DNA of 64,000 bases. Origin: DATASD01 sp035478835 (GTDB taxonomy: Bacteria > Patescibacteriota > Saccharimonadia > Saccharimonadales > UBA4665). Within the stretch, counting starts at the first letter, position 1, and each line of letters starts with the position of its first letter. Under the pieces are notes generated by a model. That model was given only the letters and a program-made list of their open reading frames with translations. It was not told where the DNA came from and did not search any database. Made by a program: the position numbers and the translations under genes. The stretch lies in the NCBI GenBank assembly GCA_035478835.1, contig DATIJH010000009.1, positions 248,001 through 312,000 of the forward strand. Direction: 5' to 3'. Positions 25,136 through 33,656 of the stretch are shown in pieces.

Positions 25136-26173
25136 TTATGCTTTTGGCCGTAATCCGACGGCTTGCTGTACGCGCAGTAATGTTTGATTTGCCGTGTCGC
25201 ACATTATTGCCTCGTCTTTGGTGAGCTTGTCCATGACGGCTTGCATGTCGACTTCAGCCAATCGCGCGTGGAAACCAGTCAGAAAACTCGCGACCGCATC
25301 GGCCACCGCTGTTTTGAATTCGCCGTAGCTGGTCTTGCCATCCCATTCGGCCGTGACGTCGCTAAGTGAGCGTTCGCTCAGCAGTGCTAAAATTTGCAGT
25401 AAGTTTGCGATGCCAGGCTGGGCTTTGGGGTCGTAATGTATGGCGCCGACGCTGTCGGTTGCGGCACTCATGATTTTTTTGCGTGCGGCTTCGGGCATGT
25501 CGCTCAAGAATATGACGCCCTTGCCGGTTTCGTCGCTCTTGCTCATTTTTTTGCTGGGATCTTGGAGATCGCGAATGCGTAGGCCCTGCTCTTTGCCGAA
25601 GAATTCGTGCTGTTTGGGCACGGGCAACGGCACGGTTAACAGATCACCAAACTGGTTGTTCATGCGCAGGGCGATGTCGCGGGTGAACTCAAGGTGCTGC
25701 GTTTGGTCGTCGCCTACCGGCACGTAGCTGGCGTTGTACAGCAAGATGTCGGCGGCCATCAGCACGGGGTAGTTAAACAGGCCGACACTGACGCGGTCGG
25801 CATTTAATTTTGCGGACTTATCTTTGAATTGGGTCATGCGGCTCATTTCGCCAAAGCCGGTAAAGCAATCGAGAATCCAGGTGAGCTCGCTGTGCGCCGG
25901 AATATAACTTTGCCGATAAATGTGCACGTCTTTGTTGTCCAGCGGCAAACCGGCGGCCACGTACACGCGCAGGTTTTCGAGCGTCTGCTCATACAGCTTT
26001 CCGTGGTCGATAGGCGTCGTAAAGCTGTGCAGGTCCGGCACAAACACCTGTACTTGGTAATCGCCGGCGTGCTGCTGTGCCATGTCGACGAGCGGCAGCA
26101 GCGCGCCGAGATAATTGCCGAGCGTCAGGTCGTTGTTCGCCCGCAGGCCGGTTAAAATTACTGGTTTACTCAT
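25136..26173 (-). CDS. trpS: Tryptophanyl-tRNA synthetase
   Basis: 345 residues from ATG 26173 (MSKPVILTG). An in-frame extension to 26287 overlaps the neighbouring gene and lacks homology. The HIGH-type motif is TLGN in DLTLGNYLGA, and KMSKS lies at residues 209-213. A class Ic enzyme charging tRNA-Trp. TATAAT (26183-26188, complement) is nine bases from the ATG with an AGGAG overlapping the predicted +1, giving a leader of only a few bases. Confidence 0.95.
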   Translation of the reverse strand: MSKPVILTGLRANNDLTLGNYLGALLPLVDMAQQHAGDYQVQVFVPDLHSFTTPIDHGKLYEQTLENLRVYVAAGLPLDNKDVHIYRQSYIPAHSELTWILDCFTGFGEMSRMTQFKDKSAKLNADRVSVGLFNYPVLMAADILLYNASYVPVGDDQTQHLEFTRDIALRMNNQFGDLLTVPLPVPKQHEFFGKEQGLRIRDLQDPSKKMSKSDETGKGVIFLSDMPEAARKKIMSAATDSVGAIHYDPKAQPGIANLLQILALLSERSLSDVTAEWDGKTSYGEFKTAVADAVASFLTGFHARLAEVDMQAVMDKLTKDEAIMCDTANQTLLRVQQAVGLRPKA

Positions 26174-26183
26174 ATTGCTCCTA

Positions 26184-26483
26184 TTATAGCTCAGATTCCG
26201 GAAAATCAGTGGATTCTGTTCCACTGTTCTCTTCTTGCCAGTCGCGATATCGCTTGATGCTACGTTGTAAGAGGCCATATACACCAAACGTAGTGGTCAT
26301 AGGCTTACCTTGTTCATCCTTTACAGGCGGTACAAGGTGGCTTACTGAAACGCAGTCTCCGAGCAAACGGGCTCTGTAATGGCCTGCTGCAGTGGGGTCT
26401 GAGTCTATATGTGGGGGCGGTAGAAGGTATGGGGCGGGTTCGCCGCCTTCCCGTAAAAATCGCTCGACATCTTCTGGTGCCAT
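26184..26483 (-). CDS. Hypothetical protein, 99 residues
   Basis: ATG 26483 (MAPEDVERFL) has AAAGGAG upstream and is preferred to a longer start at 26570. The product is short, Pro-rich and charged, without a known domain. Its last codons overlap the -10 box of trpS, so transcription through it may influence trpS. Confidence 0.5.
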   Translation of the reverse strand: MAPEDVERFLREGGEPAPYLLPPPHIDSDPTAAGHYRARLLGDCVSVSHLVPPVKDEQGKPMTTTFGVYGLLQRSIKRYRDWQEENSGTESTDFPESEL

Positions 26484-26647
26484 AGGAGTGCTCCTTTTGT
26501 TACATAAAAAATCCGCCGGGTGTGGCGGTCTATTCAATAAGTTCAGTCTGTTTATGAGCACACAGAACAAGCCGCCACATTAGTGCCGGTAAACCAATAA
26601 AACGTAACCGCTTGCGCCGTTTTCATTACTTTTTAATTATAAATGAA

Positions 26648-26772
26648 GGCAAACCATGGCACAACCCTTTCTGGAACCTGTGTTTGCGAAGATTTAGAGA
26701 ATGGACCAAATCCACGTTCGATTAAAGTCCCTGCAAGCTCATGTTCTCGAAAGGGTTGTGCCATGGTTTGCC
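26648..26772. repeat. 24-bp perfect inverted repeat element
   Basis: The arms 26648-26671 and 26749-26772 are exact reverse complements, starting GGCAAACCATGGCACAACCC. Pairing continues imperfectly inward for about ten more positions, leaving a loop of roughly 57 bases. The element fills the 357-base gap between rpsI and the next gene; apart from the rpsI terminator I see nothing else in that gap. It has no long T tract, so it is not an ordinary terminator. Confidence 0.85.
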
Positions 26773-26794
26773 AATCTATCTTTCTTTAAAAAGT

Positions 26795-26825
26795 AAAAGA
26801 GCCGCTCGAGGTGAGTGGCTCTTTT
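26795..26825 (-). terminator. Terminator of the infA-rpsI operon
   Basis: AAAAGAGCCGCTC pairs with GAGTGGCTCTTTT (one G-T pair) around GAGGT. It lies 17 bases after the rpsI stop on the minus strand. Confidence 0.8.
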
Positions 26826-26841
26826 GATGGGTTCCCGGCAA

Positions 26842-27240
26842 TTAACGCTTGGTGAACTGGCGTTGTTTGCGAGCGCCTTTGAGGCCGAATTTCTTACGTT
26901 CTTTGGTGCGAACATCGCGACCAAGCAGGTCGGCGCGCTTCAAAGTTGGCTTAAATTCTTCGTTGAGTTGCGTCAGGGCTTTGGCGATACCAAGGCGAAT
27001 CGCGTCGACTTGGCCGGCGTGACCGCCGCCGTCAACACGGACCGTGATGTCGTACTTGTTTTCCTGTTGCAGCGCAGCGAACGGCTTCTCGAGGTCGTGC
27101 AGCAAGTTTTTGCTTTCAGCAAAATACTCAGCAGCAGGCTTGCCGTTGATCACGATCGTGCCTTTGCCACCGCTCAAGCGGACGCGGGCAGTCGCGGCCT
27201 TGCGGCGACCCAGTGCGTAAAAGTAGCTTTGTGCAGCCAT
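26842..27240 (-). CDS. rpsI: 30S ribosomal protein S9
   Basis: 132 residues. It has YALGRRKAATARVRL at the start and the typical basic C-terminal tail ending in RQFTKR that reaches the P-site tRNA. The ATG overlaps the rplM stop by one base (TAATG), so the pair is translationally coupled. Last gene of the operon. Confidence 0.97.
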   Translation of the reverse strand: MAAQSYFYALGRRKAATARVRLSGGKGTIVINGKPAAEYFAESKNLLHDLEKPFAALQQENKYDITVRVDGGGHAGQVDAIRLGIAKALTQLNEEFKPTLKRADLLGRDVRTKERKKFGLKGARKQRQFTKR

Positions 27241-27683
27241 TATTTCTTGCCTCCTTTAAGTGAGATGGCTTCGGGCTTTTGAGCCTCGTGCTTGTGCTCG
27301 GCGTCGGCGTAAATTTTGAGGCGAGCAAGGCGCTCGTCGCGCAATTTGTTAACCGGCAGCATGCCGCGAACGGCGTGGAACAAAGCGTGGGTCGGGTCCT
27401 TTTCCATCTTTTCGGTCAGGGTTGCTTCTTTGAGGCCGCCCGGGAAGTGGCTGTGGTGGTAGTACATTTTGTCGCCCATCTTTTTGCCGGTCACTTGCGT
27501 GTTTTGGGCGTTGATGACGATAACGTAGTCGCCGCAGTCAATGTGCTGGGTGAACATCGGTTTTTCTTTACCGGTCAAAAGCGTAGCAACTTTGGTAGCG
27601 ACGCGGCCAAGCGGTGCTTCGCTGGCGTCGATAACGTACCATTTGCGGGTAACTTCAGACGGTTTGGCGCTATAAGTCTTCAT
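27240..27683 (-). CDS. rplM: 50S ribosomal protein L13
   Basis: 147 residues with WYVIDASEAPLGRVAT and the signature MLPVNKLRDERLARLKIYA. It is an early-assembly 23S rRNA binder. Its ATG overlaps the rplQ stop by one base, and an AAGGAG-type site lies within the end of rplQ. Confidence 0.97.
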   Translation of the reverse strand: MKTYSAKPSEVTRKWYVIDASEAPLGRVATKVATLLTGKEKPMFTQHIDCGDYVIVINAQNTQVTGKKMGDKMYYHHSHFPGGLKEATLTEKMEKDPTHALFHAVRGMLPVNKLRDERLARLKIYADAEHKHEAQKPEAISLKGGKK

Positions 27684-28159
27684 TACTTGGTCTCCTTGTC
27701 TGCTTTAGCAGGCGCAGCTTTTTTGACTGCAGGAGTTTTGACGGCCGTCTTGGCTGGCTTTGCAGCTTTGCTGGCGTCTTTTGCAACCGGCGCTTCCTTG
27801 AGATCGTCAACGAAGCTTACCTTTGCCATCTGGGCGTTGTCGCCGCGGCGCAGGCGCGTTTTGGTGATGCGCACGTGACCGCTGTTGCGGGTCTGCATTT
27901 TTGGCGCCATATCGTCGACCAGCTTGTGCGCGCTTTCCAGCGTTTGCAGTTTGCTGATGACTTGGCGGCGGTTGTGCAGGTCGCCTTTTTTAGCTTTAGT
28001 GATTAATTTTTCTACGTAAGGCACCACTTCTTTGGCCTTTGGAAGGGTGGTTTCGATCGACTCATATTTAATGAGCGAGTCGGCGAGACCCTTCACAAGC
28101 GCTTCACGTTGGTCGCGCTCGCGGTGCAGTTTTCGGCCTTTGTATCCGTGACGATGCAT
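27683..28159 (-). CDS. rplQ: 50S ribosomal protein L17
   Basis: 158 residues. The core (residues 1-115) begins MHRHGYKGRKLHRERDQRE and matches bL17. The last 40 residues or so are a Lys/Ala/Pro-rich extension, likely disordered and rRNA-binding. It starts right after rpoA, the standard order. Confidence 0.97.
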   Translation of the reverse strand: MHRHGYKGRKLHRERDQREALVKGLADSLIKYESIETTLPKAKEVVPYVEKLITKAKKGDLHNRRQVISKLQTLESAHKLVDDMAPKMQTRNSGHVRITKTRLRRGDNAQMAKVSFVDDLKEAPVAKDASKAAKPAKTAVKTPAVKKAAPAKADKETK

Positions 28160-28160
28160 T

Positions 28161-29111
28161 TTACAGCTCCAACTCTGCGAGTTTTTCCTTCACTTCGTCA
28201 AGGGCTTTGCTGCCGAAGCCTTTGAGGTCGCGCAGTTCGGCGTCGCTCAAAGAAAACAGGTCCTTGATGGTGTGAATGTCGTTGTTAATGAGCGCATTGG
28301 TGGTGCGGGCAGACAGGTTGAGGTCTTCGATTGAAGTGTCGAGGGCCGTTGGCTCGTCTGTAGTTTGCGCAACGTGGTCGTCGGCAGTTTGCGCAGGGAC
28401 GCCAAGCGGCTGAGCGGCTTCGACGCGGGTTTTACCTGCCAATGCGGTGTACTGGTTTACTAAAATTGCGGCGGCTTCTTCGAAAGCGTCGCGCGGGCTA
28501 ATGGTGTCGTCGGTGTCGACGGTGATCAGCAGTTTGTCGAGGTCGGTCATCTGGCCGACGCGGGTGTTTTCGACTTTGTAGCGCACGCGCAGCACTGGGC
28601 TGAAGATGGCGTCAAGCGCAACTTGGTCGCTTGCTTTTTTGGCGGCGCTTTCGTCGATGGTGCGGTAACCGCGGCCGGTCTCGACAACCAAATCCATAGT
28701 GAATTTAGCTTTGTCGTCGTCAAGCGTTGCGATCACGTGCTCGGGGTTGACTACCTCAACATCGCTGTTAACAGTGATGTCTTTGGCGGTTACGACGCCC
28801 TTGCCGCTCTTGGTGATGCGCAGCGTTTGCGGCTCTTCGCTAAAGACGCGGAAGCGGATGCCCTTGAGGTTCAGCATGATGTCGACGACATCTTCTTTAA
28901 CGCCGGCAACCGTAGTAAACTCGTGCGTTGCGCCCTCAATCTTGAAGCTGGTGATGGCGGCACCGGAAATGCTCGAAAGCAAAACCCGGCGGAGCGAGTT
29001 ACCAAGCGTCATGCCGTAACCGCTGTGCAATGGCTCAATCACAAAGGTGGCGCTTGTTGCACTGTGGTCGTCAACTTTGACGATGCCTGGCGTGTGAATC
29101 ATTTTTGACAT
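28161..29111 (-). CDS. rpoA: RNA polymerase alpha subunit
   Basis: 316 residues. The N-terminal assembly domain contains LHSGYGMTLGNSLRRVLLSS, the dimerisation helix. A linker of about 30 residues with acidic and Thr-rich sequence leads to a C-terminal domain with LSARTTNALINN and LKGFGSKALDEVKEKL, able to contact UP elements and activators. Confidence 0.98.
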   Translation of the reverse strand: MSKMIHTPGIVKVDDHSATSATFVIEPLHSGYGMTLGNSLRRVLLSSISGAAITSFKIEGATHEFTTVAGVKEDVVDIMLNLKGIRFRVFSEEPQTLRITKSGKGVVTAKDITVNSDVEVVNPEHVIATLDDDKAKFTMDLVVETGRGYRTIDESAAKKASDQVALDAIFSPVLRVRYKVENTRVGQMTDLDKLLITVDTDDTISPRDAFEEAAAILVNQYTALAGKTRVEAAQPLGVPAQTADDHVAQTTDEPTALDTSIEDLNLSARTTNALINNDIHTIKDLFSLSDAELRDLKGFGSKALDEVKEKLAELEL

Positions 29112-29128
29112 ATCTAACTCGTCCTCCC

Positions 29129-29746
29129 TTAGCGTGAGTAGTATTCCACGATTAATTGCTCGTTGATGTCGGGCTCGGCGTCATCGCGGGACGGTGCGCC
29201 GGTAACTTCGAATTCAACTTTTTTGCGATTGACTTTTAACCAGCCCGGTGTCGCGGAAGGCGCTGGGCTAACATCGTCGATCTTCTTGAAATATTCGGTC
29301 TGTTTGCTGTGGTCGCGGATGGTCAGGGTGTCGCCGGCGCGGAGGCGGATTGACGGAACGTCAACACGGCGGCCGTTCAGCAGGAAGTGACCGTGGGTAA
29401 CGAGCTGACGGGCGGCACGGCGGCTGGGAGCGAACCCGGCGCGGTACACGGCGTTGTCAGCGCGTTGCTCAAGCAATTGCAGCAAGATGGCGCCAGATTG
29501 GCCTTGCTTGCGGCTAGCTTCCTTCATCAGGTTGCTAAATTGCTTTTCGAGCAAGCCATACAAGCGCTTGACCTTCTGCTTTTCGCGAAGCTGCAGCGAA
29601 TATTGGCTTGGCTTGTTTGGGCGGCGGCCATTTGTGTGCTGGCCCGGTGTCGCAGTGCGCTTAACAAGTGCTTTGTGGGCCTTAGGGTGCAGCGCGTAGC
29701 CTTCCCGGCGGCTCATTTTTACGATGGAGTGAGTGTCTCTTGCCAT
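29129..29746 (-). CDS. rpsD: 30S ribosomal protein S4
   Basis: 205 residues with an S4 domain (RAARQLVTHGHFLLNGRRVD) at 105-125 and a C-terminal IVEYYSR. The N-terminus has no zinc-binding cysteines. S4 nucleates 30S assembly and often represses its own operon. Confidence 0.97.
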   Translation of the reverse strand: MARDTHSIVKMSRREGYALHPKAHKALVKRTATPGQHTNGRRPNKPSQYSLQLREKQKVKRLYGLLEKQFSNLMKEASRKQGQSGAILLQLLEQRADNAVYRAGFAPSRRAARQLVTHGHFLLNGRRVDVPSIRLRAGDTLTIRDHSKQTEYFKKIDDVSPAPSATPGWLKVNRKKVEFEVTGAPSRDDAEPDINEQLIVEYYSR

Positions 29747-29766
29747 GTTATATTATCCTCTCACCC

Positions 29767-30156
29767 TTAAATGCGACGTGCTTTCTTAGGGCGAACACCA
29801 CCATGTGGCATGCCAGTCACGTCAACGATTTTTTCAACCTGAATGTCCAAACCGCTGAGGGCGCGTACGGCTGCATCGCGGCCGAGGCCAACGCCACGGA
29901 TGAACACATCTGCTTTGCTGAAACCGTGCAATTGCTTAGCGGCTTGACCGGCTTTCTCGGCAGCAATCTGGGCGGCGTAAGCCGTGCCCTTTTTGGAACC
30001 ACGGAAGCCGCAACCACCGGCGCTCGCAGCGCTCAAAGCGCCGCCTTGCAGGTCGGTAAAGGTGATAATCGTGTTGTTAAAAGTTGCTAAAATGTGTACT
30101 TGACCAGCGGCAACAGTCCGCTTGGCTTTTTTCTTCTTTACAGTTGTATCTGCCAT
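29767..30156 (-). CDS. rpsK: 30S ribosomal protein S11
   Basis: 129 residues with GQVHILATFNNTIITFTDL and the C-terminal DVTGMPHGGVRPKKARRI typical of uS11, which lines the mRNA exit platform. Its site is AGGAT-like, and it lies between rpsM and rpsD in the ancestral order. Confidence 0.97.
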   Translation of the reverse strand: MADTTVKKKKAKRTVAAGQVHILATFNNTIITFTDLQGGALSAASAGGCGFRGSKKGTAYAAQIAAEKAGQAAKQLHGFSKADVFIRGVGLGRDAAVRALSGLDIQVEKIVDVTGMPHGGVRPKKARRI

Positions 30157-30173
30157 ATCTCTAGATCCTCATC

Positions 30174-30560
30174 CTAAGTCTTCGAAGCTACTTTTTTAGC
30201 GGTGCCACCAACAGTCGTCTTCTTGCCACGGCGTGTGCGGGCGTTGGTCTTGGTGCGTTGGCCACGTGAAGGCAGGTTTGCCTTGTGGCGCATGCCGCGG
30301 TATGAGTTGATATCTTTGAGGCGCTTGATGTTGCCGGCTACGATGCGTTGCAGCTCACCTTCAACGGTGTAATCGGCGTTAATGATATCTTGGATGCGGC
30401 TGATCTCGGTGTCGGTCAAGTCTTTGACACGAACCGTTGGCTCAACTTTTGCTGCAACCAAAATAGCGGCACTGGTTTTTGGGCCGATGCCGTACACATA
30501 CGTCAATGCGACGTGGATTTGCTTTTCAGTAGGGATGGTAACACCCGAAATTCGAGCCAT
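30174..30560 (-). CDS. rpsM: 30S ribosomal protein S13
   Basis: 128 residues. It starts MARISGVTIPTEKQIHVALT and has YRGMRHKANLPSRGQRTKTN, the tRNA-contacting tail region. It belongs to the alpha-operon order rpmJ-rpsM-rpsK-rpsD-rpoA. Confidence 0.97.
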   Translation of the reverse strand: MARISGVTIPTEKQIHVALTYVYGIGPKTSAAILVAAKVEPTVRVKDLTDTEISRIQDIINADYTVEGELQRIVAGNIKRLKDINSYRGMRHKANLPSRGQRTKTNARTRRGKKTTVGGTAKKVASKT

Positions 30561-30562
30561 AC

Positions 30563-30676
30563 TTAACCCTGCCTCTGCTTATGCTTTGGTTTTTTGCAGA
30601 TGATGCGGCGCCGGCCATTGCGAATCACGCGTTGACACTTGTCACACATCGGCTTGATGCTTGCACGTACTTTCAT
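30563..30676 (-). CDS. rpmJ: 50S ribosomal protein L36
   Basis: A 37-residue gene too short for most ORF callers: MKVRASIKPMCDKCQRVIRN followed by GRRRIICKKPKHKQRQG. Cys11, Cys14, Cys27 and His32 form the zinc site, so this is the zinc-binding form, unlike the cysteine-free L33 and S14 here. AAAGGGAG lies 12 bases before the ATG. Confidence 0.97.
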   Translation of the reverse strand: MKVRASIKPMCDKCQRVIRNGRRRIICKKPKHKQRQG

Positions 30677-30721
30677 ACGGATCGTACTCCCTTTCTATTA
30701 GTGCACGACACACTGCTTATT

Positions 30722-30943
30722 TTATGATTTGCGATAGGTGATTCTGCCCTTCGTAAGATCGTAGGGTGTCAACTCAACCGTCACGCTGTCGCCTGGCACG
30801 ATGCGAATATAGTGTTTACGCATTTTACCGGCAACGTGAGCTATTATTTGATGGCCGTTTTCGAGCTCTACCTTGAATTGAGTCCCCGGAAGGGTCTCAA
30901 TTATTGTCCCAGTTAACTCGATAACTTGCTTGTTATTAGCCAT
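30722..30943 (-). CDS. infA: Translation initiation factor IF-1
   Basis: 73 residues of an OB fold with IIETLPGTQFKVELENGH, HVAGKMRKHYIRI and LTKGRITYR. It occupies the ribosomal A site during initiation. First gene of a nine-gene operon ending with rpsI. The predicted leader is only about 11 bases and lacks a Shine-Dalgarno site. Confidence 0.97.
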   Translation of the reverse strand: MANNKQVIELTGTIIETLPGTQFKVELENGHQIIAHVAGKMRKHYIRIVPGDSVTVELTPYDLTKGRITYRKS

Positions 30944-30960
30944 AAATATAACAAGATTAG

Positions 30961-30989
30961 ATTATAGCAGTGTTTAGTGGGGATTACAA
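30961..30989 (-). promoter_or_regulatory. Strong promoter of infA operon
   Basis: TTGTAA (complement of 30984-30989), a 17-base spacer, and TATAAT (complement of 30961-30966). +1 falls near 30954. It drives infA-rpmJ-rpsM-rpsK-rpsD-rpoA-rplQ-rplM-rpsI. Confidence 0.8.
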
Positions 30990-31024
30990 CACTTTTTGCC
31001 AGTTCCGTAGGCTTTACCAGTGCG

Positions 31025-31112
31025 GCCAGGCCGACATACTATACCCCGTGCTCAAACACTGCGGATAGAATACCGCAAACTGCGCGCGGTGGCATAGTAT
31101 GCTCGGCCTGGC
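31025..31112. repeat. Long hairpin between secY and infA
   Basis: 31025-31042 pairs with 31094-31112 over 18 bp with one bulged C; an inner hairpin TGCGG/CCGCA lies in the loop. An alternative stem GCTCG/CGAGC (31101-31116) would compete with it. It starts 13 bases after the secY stop and lies upstream of the infA promoter. There is no T tract. Confidence 0.75.
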
Positions 31113-31124
31113 GAGCCCGTGGTT

Positions 31125-32618
31125 TTACGAGCGCTTGCGGAACGGAATGAGACTAAAGCGGCGCTTTTTAGGACTCTCAAGGTCGCCTTCGCTCATGTCT
31201 TCAAAGAAGTCCGGCTGCGAATATTGGTCGTATGTGACCATGAGCGCCCGCGATTCTACGGCACGCAAAGTCTCAAGCGAAACAGACACCAAGATTAGGA
31301 CGCTGGTACCGCCAAGGGCGATGTTGGTGCTCAGGAACACCTGGGCGATAATCGGCAGCAACGCCAAGACGCCAAGGCTGAATGCTCCGAATAACGTCAG
31401 GCGGTTCACAGTTCTGCTAAGGTATTTCTCGGTTTGTGCGCCAGAGCGCACGCCTTCGATAAAGCCGCCCTGTTTTTGCAGGTTCTCGGCGATTTCTTTC
31501 GTGTTAAACGTCACGCTAGTGTAGAAGAACGTAAAGATAAAGACGAGCAAGAAGTACGTCAGCGGATAAATGTACGGCGTCCATCCGCCTGCAGCAAAGG
31601 TTTGCGCCGATGGTGTCTGGAACCAGGTGCTCAGATTCGTGCCCAGCTGCTGCCAGTGCACGCTGTGCGAGTTGGTGAGCAGTTGTCCCGCAAAGCTCGG
31701 CACGCTCAAAAAGGCTACAGCAAAGATAATTGGCACTACGCCAGCCGCGATCAGCTTGATCGGCAGCACAGTAGTTACGCCTCCGTAGGTGCGGTTCCCC
31801 TGCACGCGCTTGGCGTAATTAACGGTAATGCGACGCGCCGCTTCGTTTAGCATTACGACCAGCCAAGTCACAAGAATAACAGAAACAAGTACGATCAAGC
31901 CAAACAATGCGCCGGATTTGCTGAACGGCAGCTTATGCCCCCAAAGCACCCACTTGCCAGTGCTGCTCGTAATCGAATTTACCAGACCGCCCACAGTAGA
32001 CGGCAGACCGCTCACAATGCCCACTGTAATAAGCAAAGAAATACCGTTACCAATGCTCTGCTCTGTTATGAGTTCACCGAGCCACATCAAGAGCATCGAA
32101 CCGCCGGTGAGTGCCGCGGCCATCAAAACCCACTGCATGATTGAGGCATTCGCCGTAATATCGCCCACGCCGCCGATGCTGCTGGCGGTCTTGCTGATCA
32201 GATAGATTGCGCCGACCGATTGCACGACAGCCAAAGGAAACGTAAGAATACGGGTGTACTGGTTGATCTTTTTCTGGCCGAACTCGCCTTCTTTATGGAG
32301 CGCCTCCAGCTTTGGTACGGCCTTGGTGAGCAGCTGCATGATGATCGAAGCGTTAATGTACGGCCCAAGCCCCGCAATCATGATCGAAAAGTTAGCCAGC
32401 GCGCCGCCGGAAAGCAGGTTGATAAAGCTCAGCAGCTGCGTGCCGTGCTGGTTCGAGGTAAAAATGTTCTGCAGAATTTGTTGCAACGTTTTTGGATCGC
32501 CAAGTGGCACCGGAATGTGTGCCAGTAAACGGAACACCAATAAAATGCCGAGTACTGCAAAGATACGCTTGCGCATTTCTTTGTGCCCGAGGGACTTACC
32601 AATAATCTTCCAGTTCAT
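31125..32618 (-). CDS. secY: Protein translocase subunit SecY
   Basis: 497 residues, ten membrane helices. The second helix region ALANFSIMIAGLGPYINASI (plug area), VNYAKRVQGNRTYGG and the cytoplasmic loop before FFYTSVTFNTKEIAENLQKQ match the SecY family. It forms the export channel. The usual downstream adk and map genes are absent here. Confidence 0.97.
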   Translation of the reverse strand: MNWKIIGKSLGHKEMRKRIFAVLGILLVFRLLAHIPVPLGDPKTLQQILQNIFTSNQHGTQLLSFINLLSGGALANFSIMIAGLGPYINASIIMQLLTKAVPKLEALHKEGEFGQKKINQYTRILTFPLAVVQSVGAIYLISKTASSIGGVGDITANASIMQWVLMAAALTGGSMLLMWLGELITEQSIGNGISLLITVGIVSGLPSTVGGLVNSITSSTGKWVLWGHKLPFSKSGALFGLIVLVSVILVTWLVVMLNEAARRITVNYAKRVQGNRTYGGVTTVLPIKLIAAGVVPIIFAVAFLSVPSFAGQLLTNSHSVHWQQLGTNLSTWFQTPSAQTFAAGGWTPYIYPLTYFLLVFIFTFFYTSVTFNTKEIAENLQKQGGFIEGVRSGAQTEKYLSRTVNRLTLFGAFSLGVLALLPIIAQVFLSTNIALGGTSVLILVSVSLETLRAVESRALMVTYDQYSQPDFFEDMSEGDLESPKKRRFSLIPFRKRS

Positions 32619-32666
32619 AACGTTATCAGGCCTCTTATACCATCTCTTATAAAGTAGTCGTAACTA

Positions 32667-32694
32667 AGTATACATAATAAAGGCCGATTTGTAA
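32667..32694 (-). promoter_or_regulatory. Promoter of secY
   Basis: TTACAA (complement of 32689-32694), a 16-base spacer, and TATACT (complement of 32667-32672). +1 is near 32660, so secY is transcribed separately from the ribosomal genes upstream. GAGG lies before the ATG. Confidence 0.65.
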
Positions 32695-32706
32695 GCCACA
32701 TTCTGG

Positions 32707-33570
32707 TTATTTTGCAGTAGCTTGGGTGGCGCGGTTGATGGGCTGGCGTACAGAGGCGCGCAGCGTGCCGTTCAAAAAATTGGTGCCTAAGGTTTGTAGA
32801 TGTTCGACCTGCGCCGGCTCATCCTTATGTACGGCCAAAATGTCCATAAACCGTACCTGTTCGTTGTAGGTGTCGAGGATTTCTTTGGCGTTCGCGGCGA
32901 GTCGCAACGGCTGGCCATAATTATTGAAGAGCAAAAAATTACGATAGCCGTTGTCTGTTAAAAACTCCAGGAACTCATGCGGATCCTGGCCGGCAGCAGT
33001 TATTTGGCTGATCTGGAACTCAAGGTAAAGCATGGGGTGAAAGCGCTCAAGTGTGTGTCTCGCGCCCTTGAGTACATTGTATTCGTGGCCATCCGTATCT
33101 GATTTTATGAAGTCGAGGCGCGTAAAGCCTTTTGTGTATTCATCAAGGCGCTGTGTTTTGACTATCTGTTCCGACACGAAATCGTGTCCATCGTATTCAC
33201 GGGTTGCGAAGCTGGCTGTCGAGTCATTATTATAGAGGGTTTGTGCTGCGCTCGCGTCCGAAAGCGCGCAGCTGTTGAGATACACGTGCCGCCAATCGTT
33301 GGCTTCTTTATTTGTCCTGAGCGCTTCCCAAAACAAGTTTGATGGCTCAAAGCAATGCACTTCGGACTCGGGTTTTGCCAGCTTGATTTGCATGAGTGTG
33401 GCACCGATATTCGTGCCACTTTCTATAATCACTGGATTTGGCGTATCAATCATGTGGTCGAGGACAGTCCGCACGTTGCCGTCCCACGTGTTACCGGCCG
33501 CAATAAAGCGCCCTATCTCGCTAAAGTCTGGGTAGAAGAGTGTCTCGGTTTCGTACGTACAGGAAAGCAT
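32707..33570 (-). CDS. FkbM-family methyltransferase
   Basis: 287 residues from ATG 33570, with CATAAT nine bases upstream; an in-frame TTG at 33606 is rejected. The Rossmann-like SAM-binding segment is VIIESGTNIGATLMQIKLA followed by VHCFEPS, and the family motif LDFIKSDTDGHEYNVLKGA is clear. FkbM enzymes methylate sugars or small metabolites in surface-glycan or secondary pathways. It interrupts the spc operon between rplO and secY. Confidence 0.85.
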   Translation of the reverse strand: MLSCTYETETLFYPDFSEIGRFIAAGNTWDGNVRTVLDHMIDTPNPVIIESGTNIGATLMQIKLAKPESEVHCFEPSNLFWEALRTNKEANDWRHVYLNSCALSDASAAQTLYNNDSTASFATREYDGHDFVSEQIVKTQRLDEYTKGFTRLDFIKSDTDGHEYNVLKGARHTLERFHPMLYLEFQISQITAAGQDPHEFLEFLTDNGYRNFLLFNNYGQPLRLAANAKEILDTYNEQVRFMDILAVHKDEPAQVEHLQTLGTNFLNGTLRASVRQPINRATQATAK

Positions 33571-33598
33571 GGTATGTGGATTATGACATAGAGCTATT

Positions 33599-33640
33599 AA
33601 AAACAAAAGAGGCTATACACGCGGCACAACCCCTTTGTTT
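33599..33640 (-). terminator. Terminator after rplO
   Basis: On the minus strand AAACAAAGGGG pairs with CTCTTTTGTTT (two G-T pairs) and runs into TTTTTA. It ends the S10-spc transcript before the inserted FkbM gene. Confidence 0.6.
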
Positions 33641-33656
33641 ATATGTTTTGCCTATC

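Noticed and set aside
26173..26287. 38-residue N-terminal extension of TrpRS
   Set aside because: It has no resemblance to the family, lies upstream of the TATAAT box, and overlaps the neighbouring gene.
33599..33640. Second copy of the 26.65 kb inverted repeat, because both contain GCACAACCC
   Set aside because: The shared word is only about a dozen bases with one insertion, and this site folds as an ordinary terminator with a different stem.
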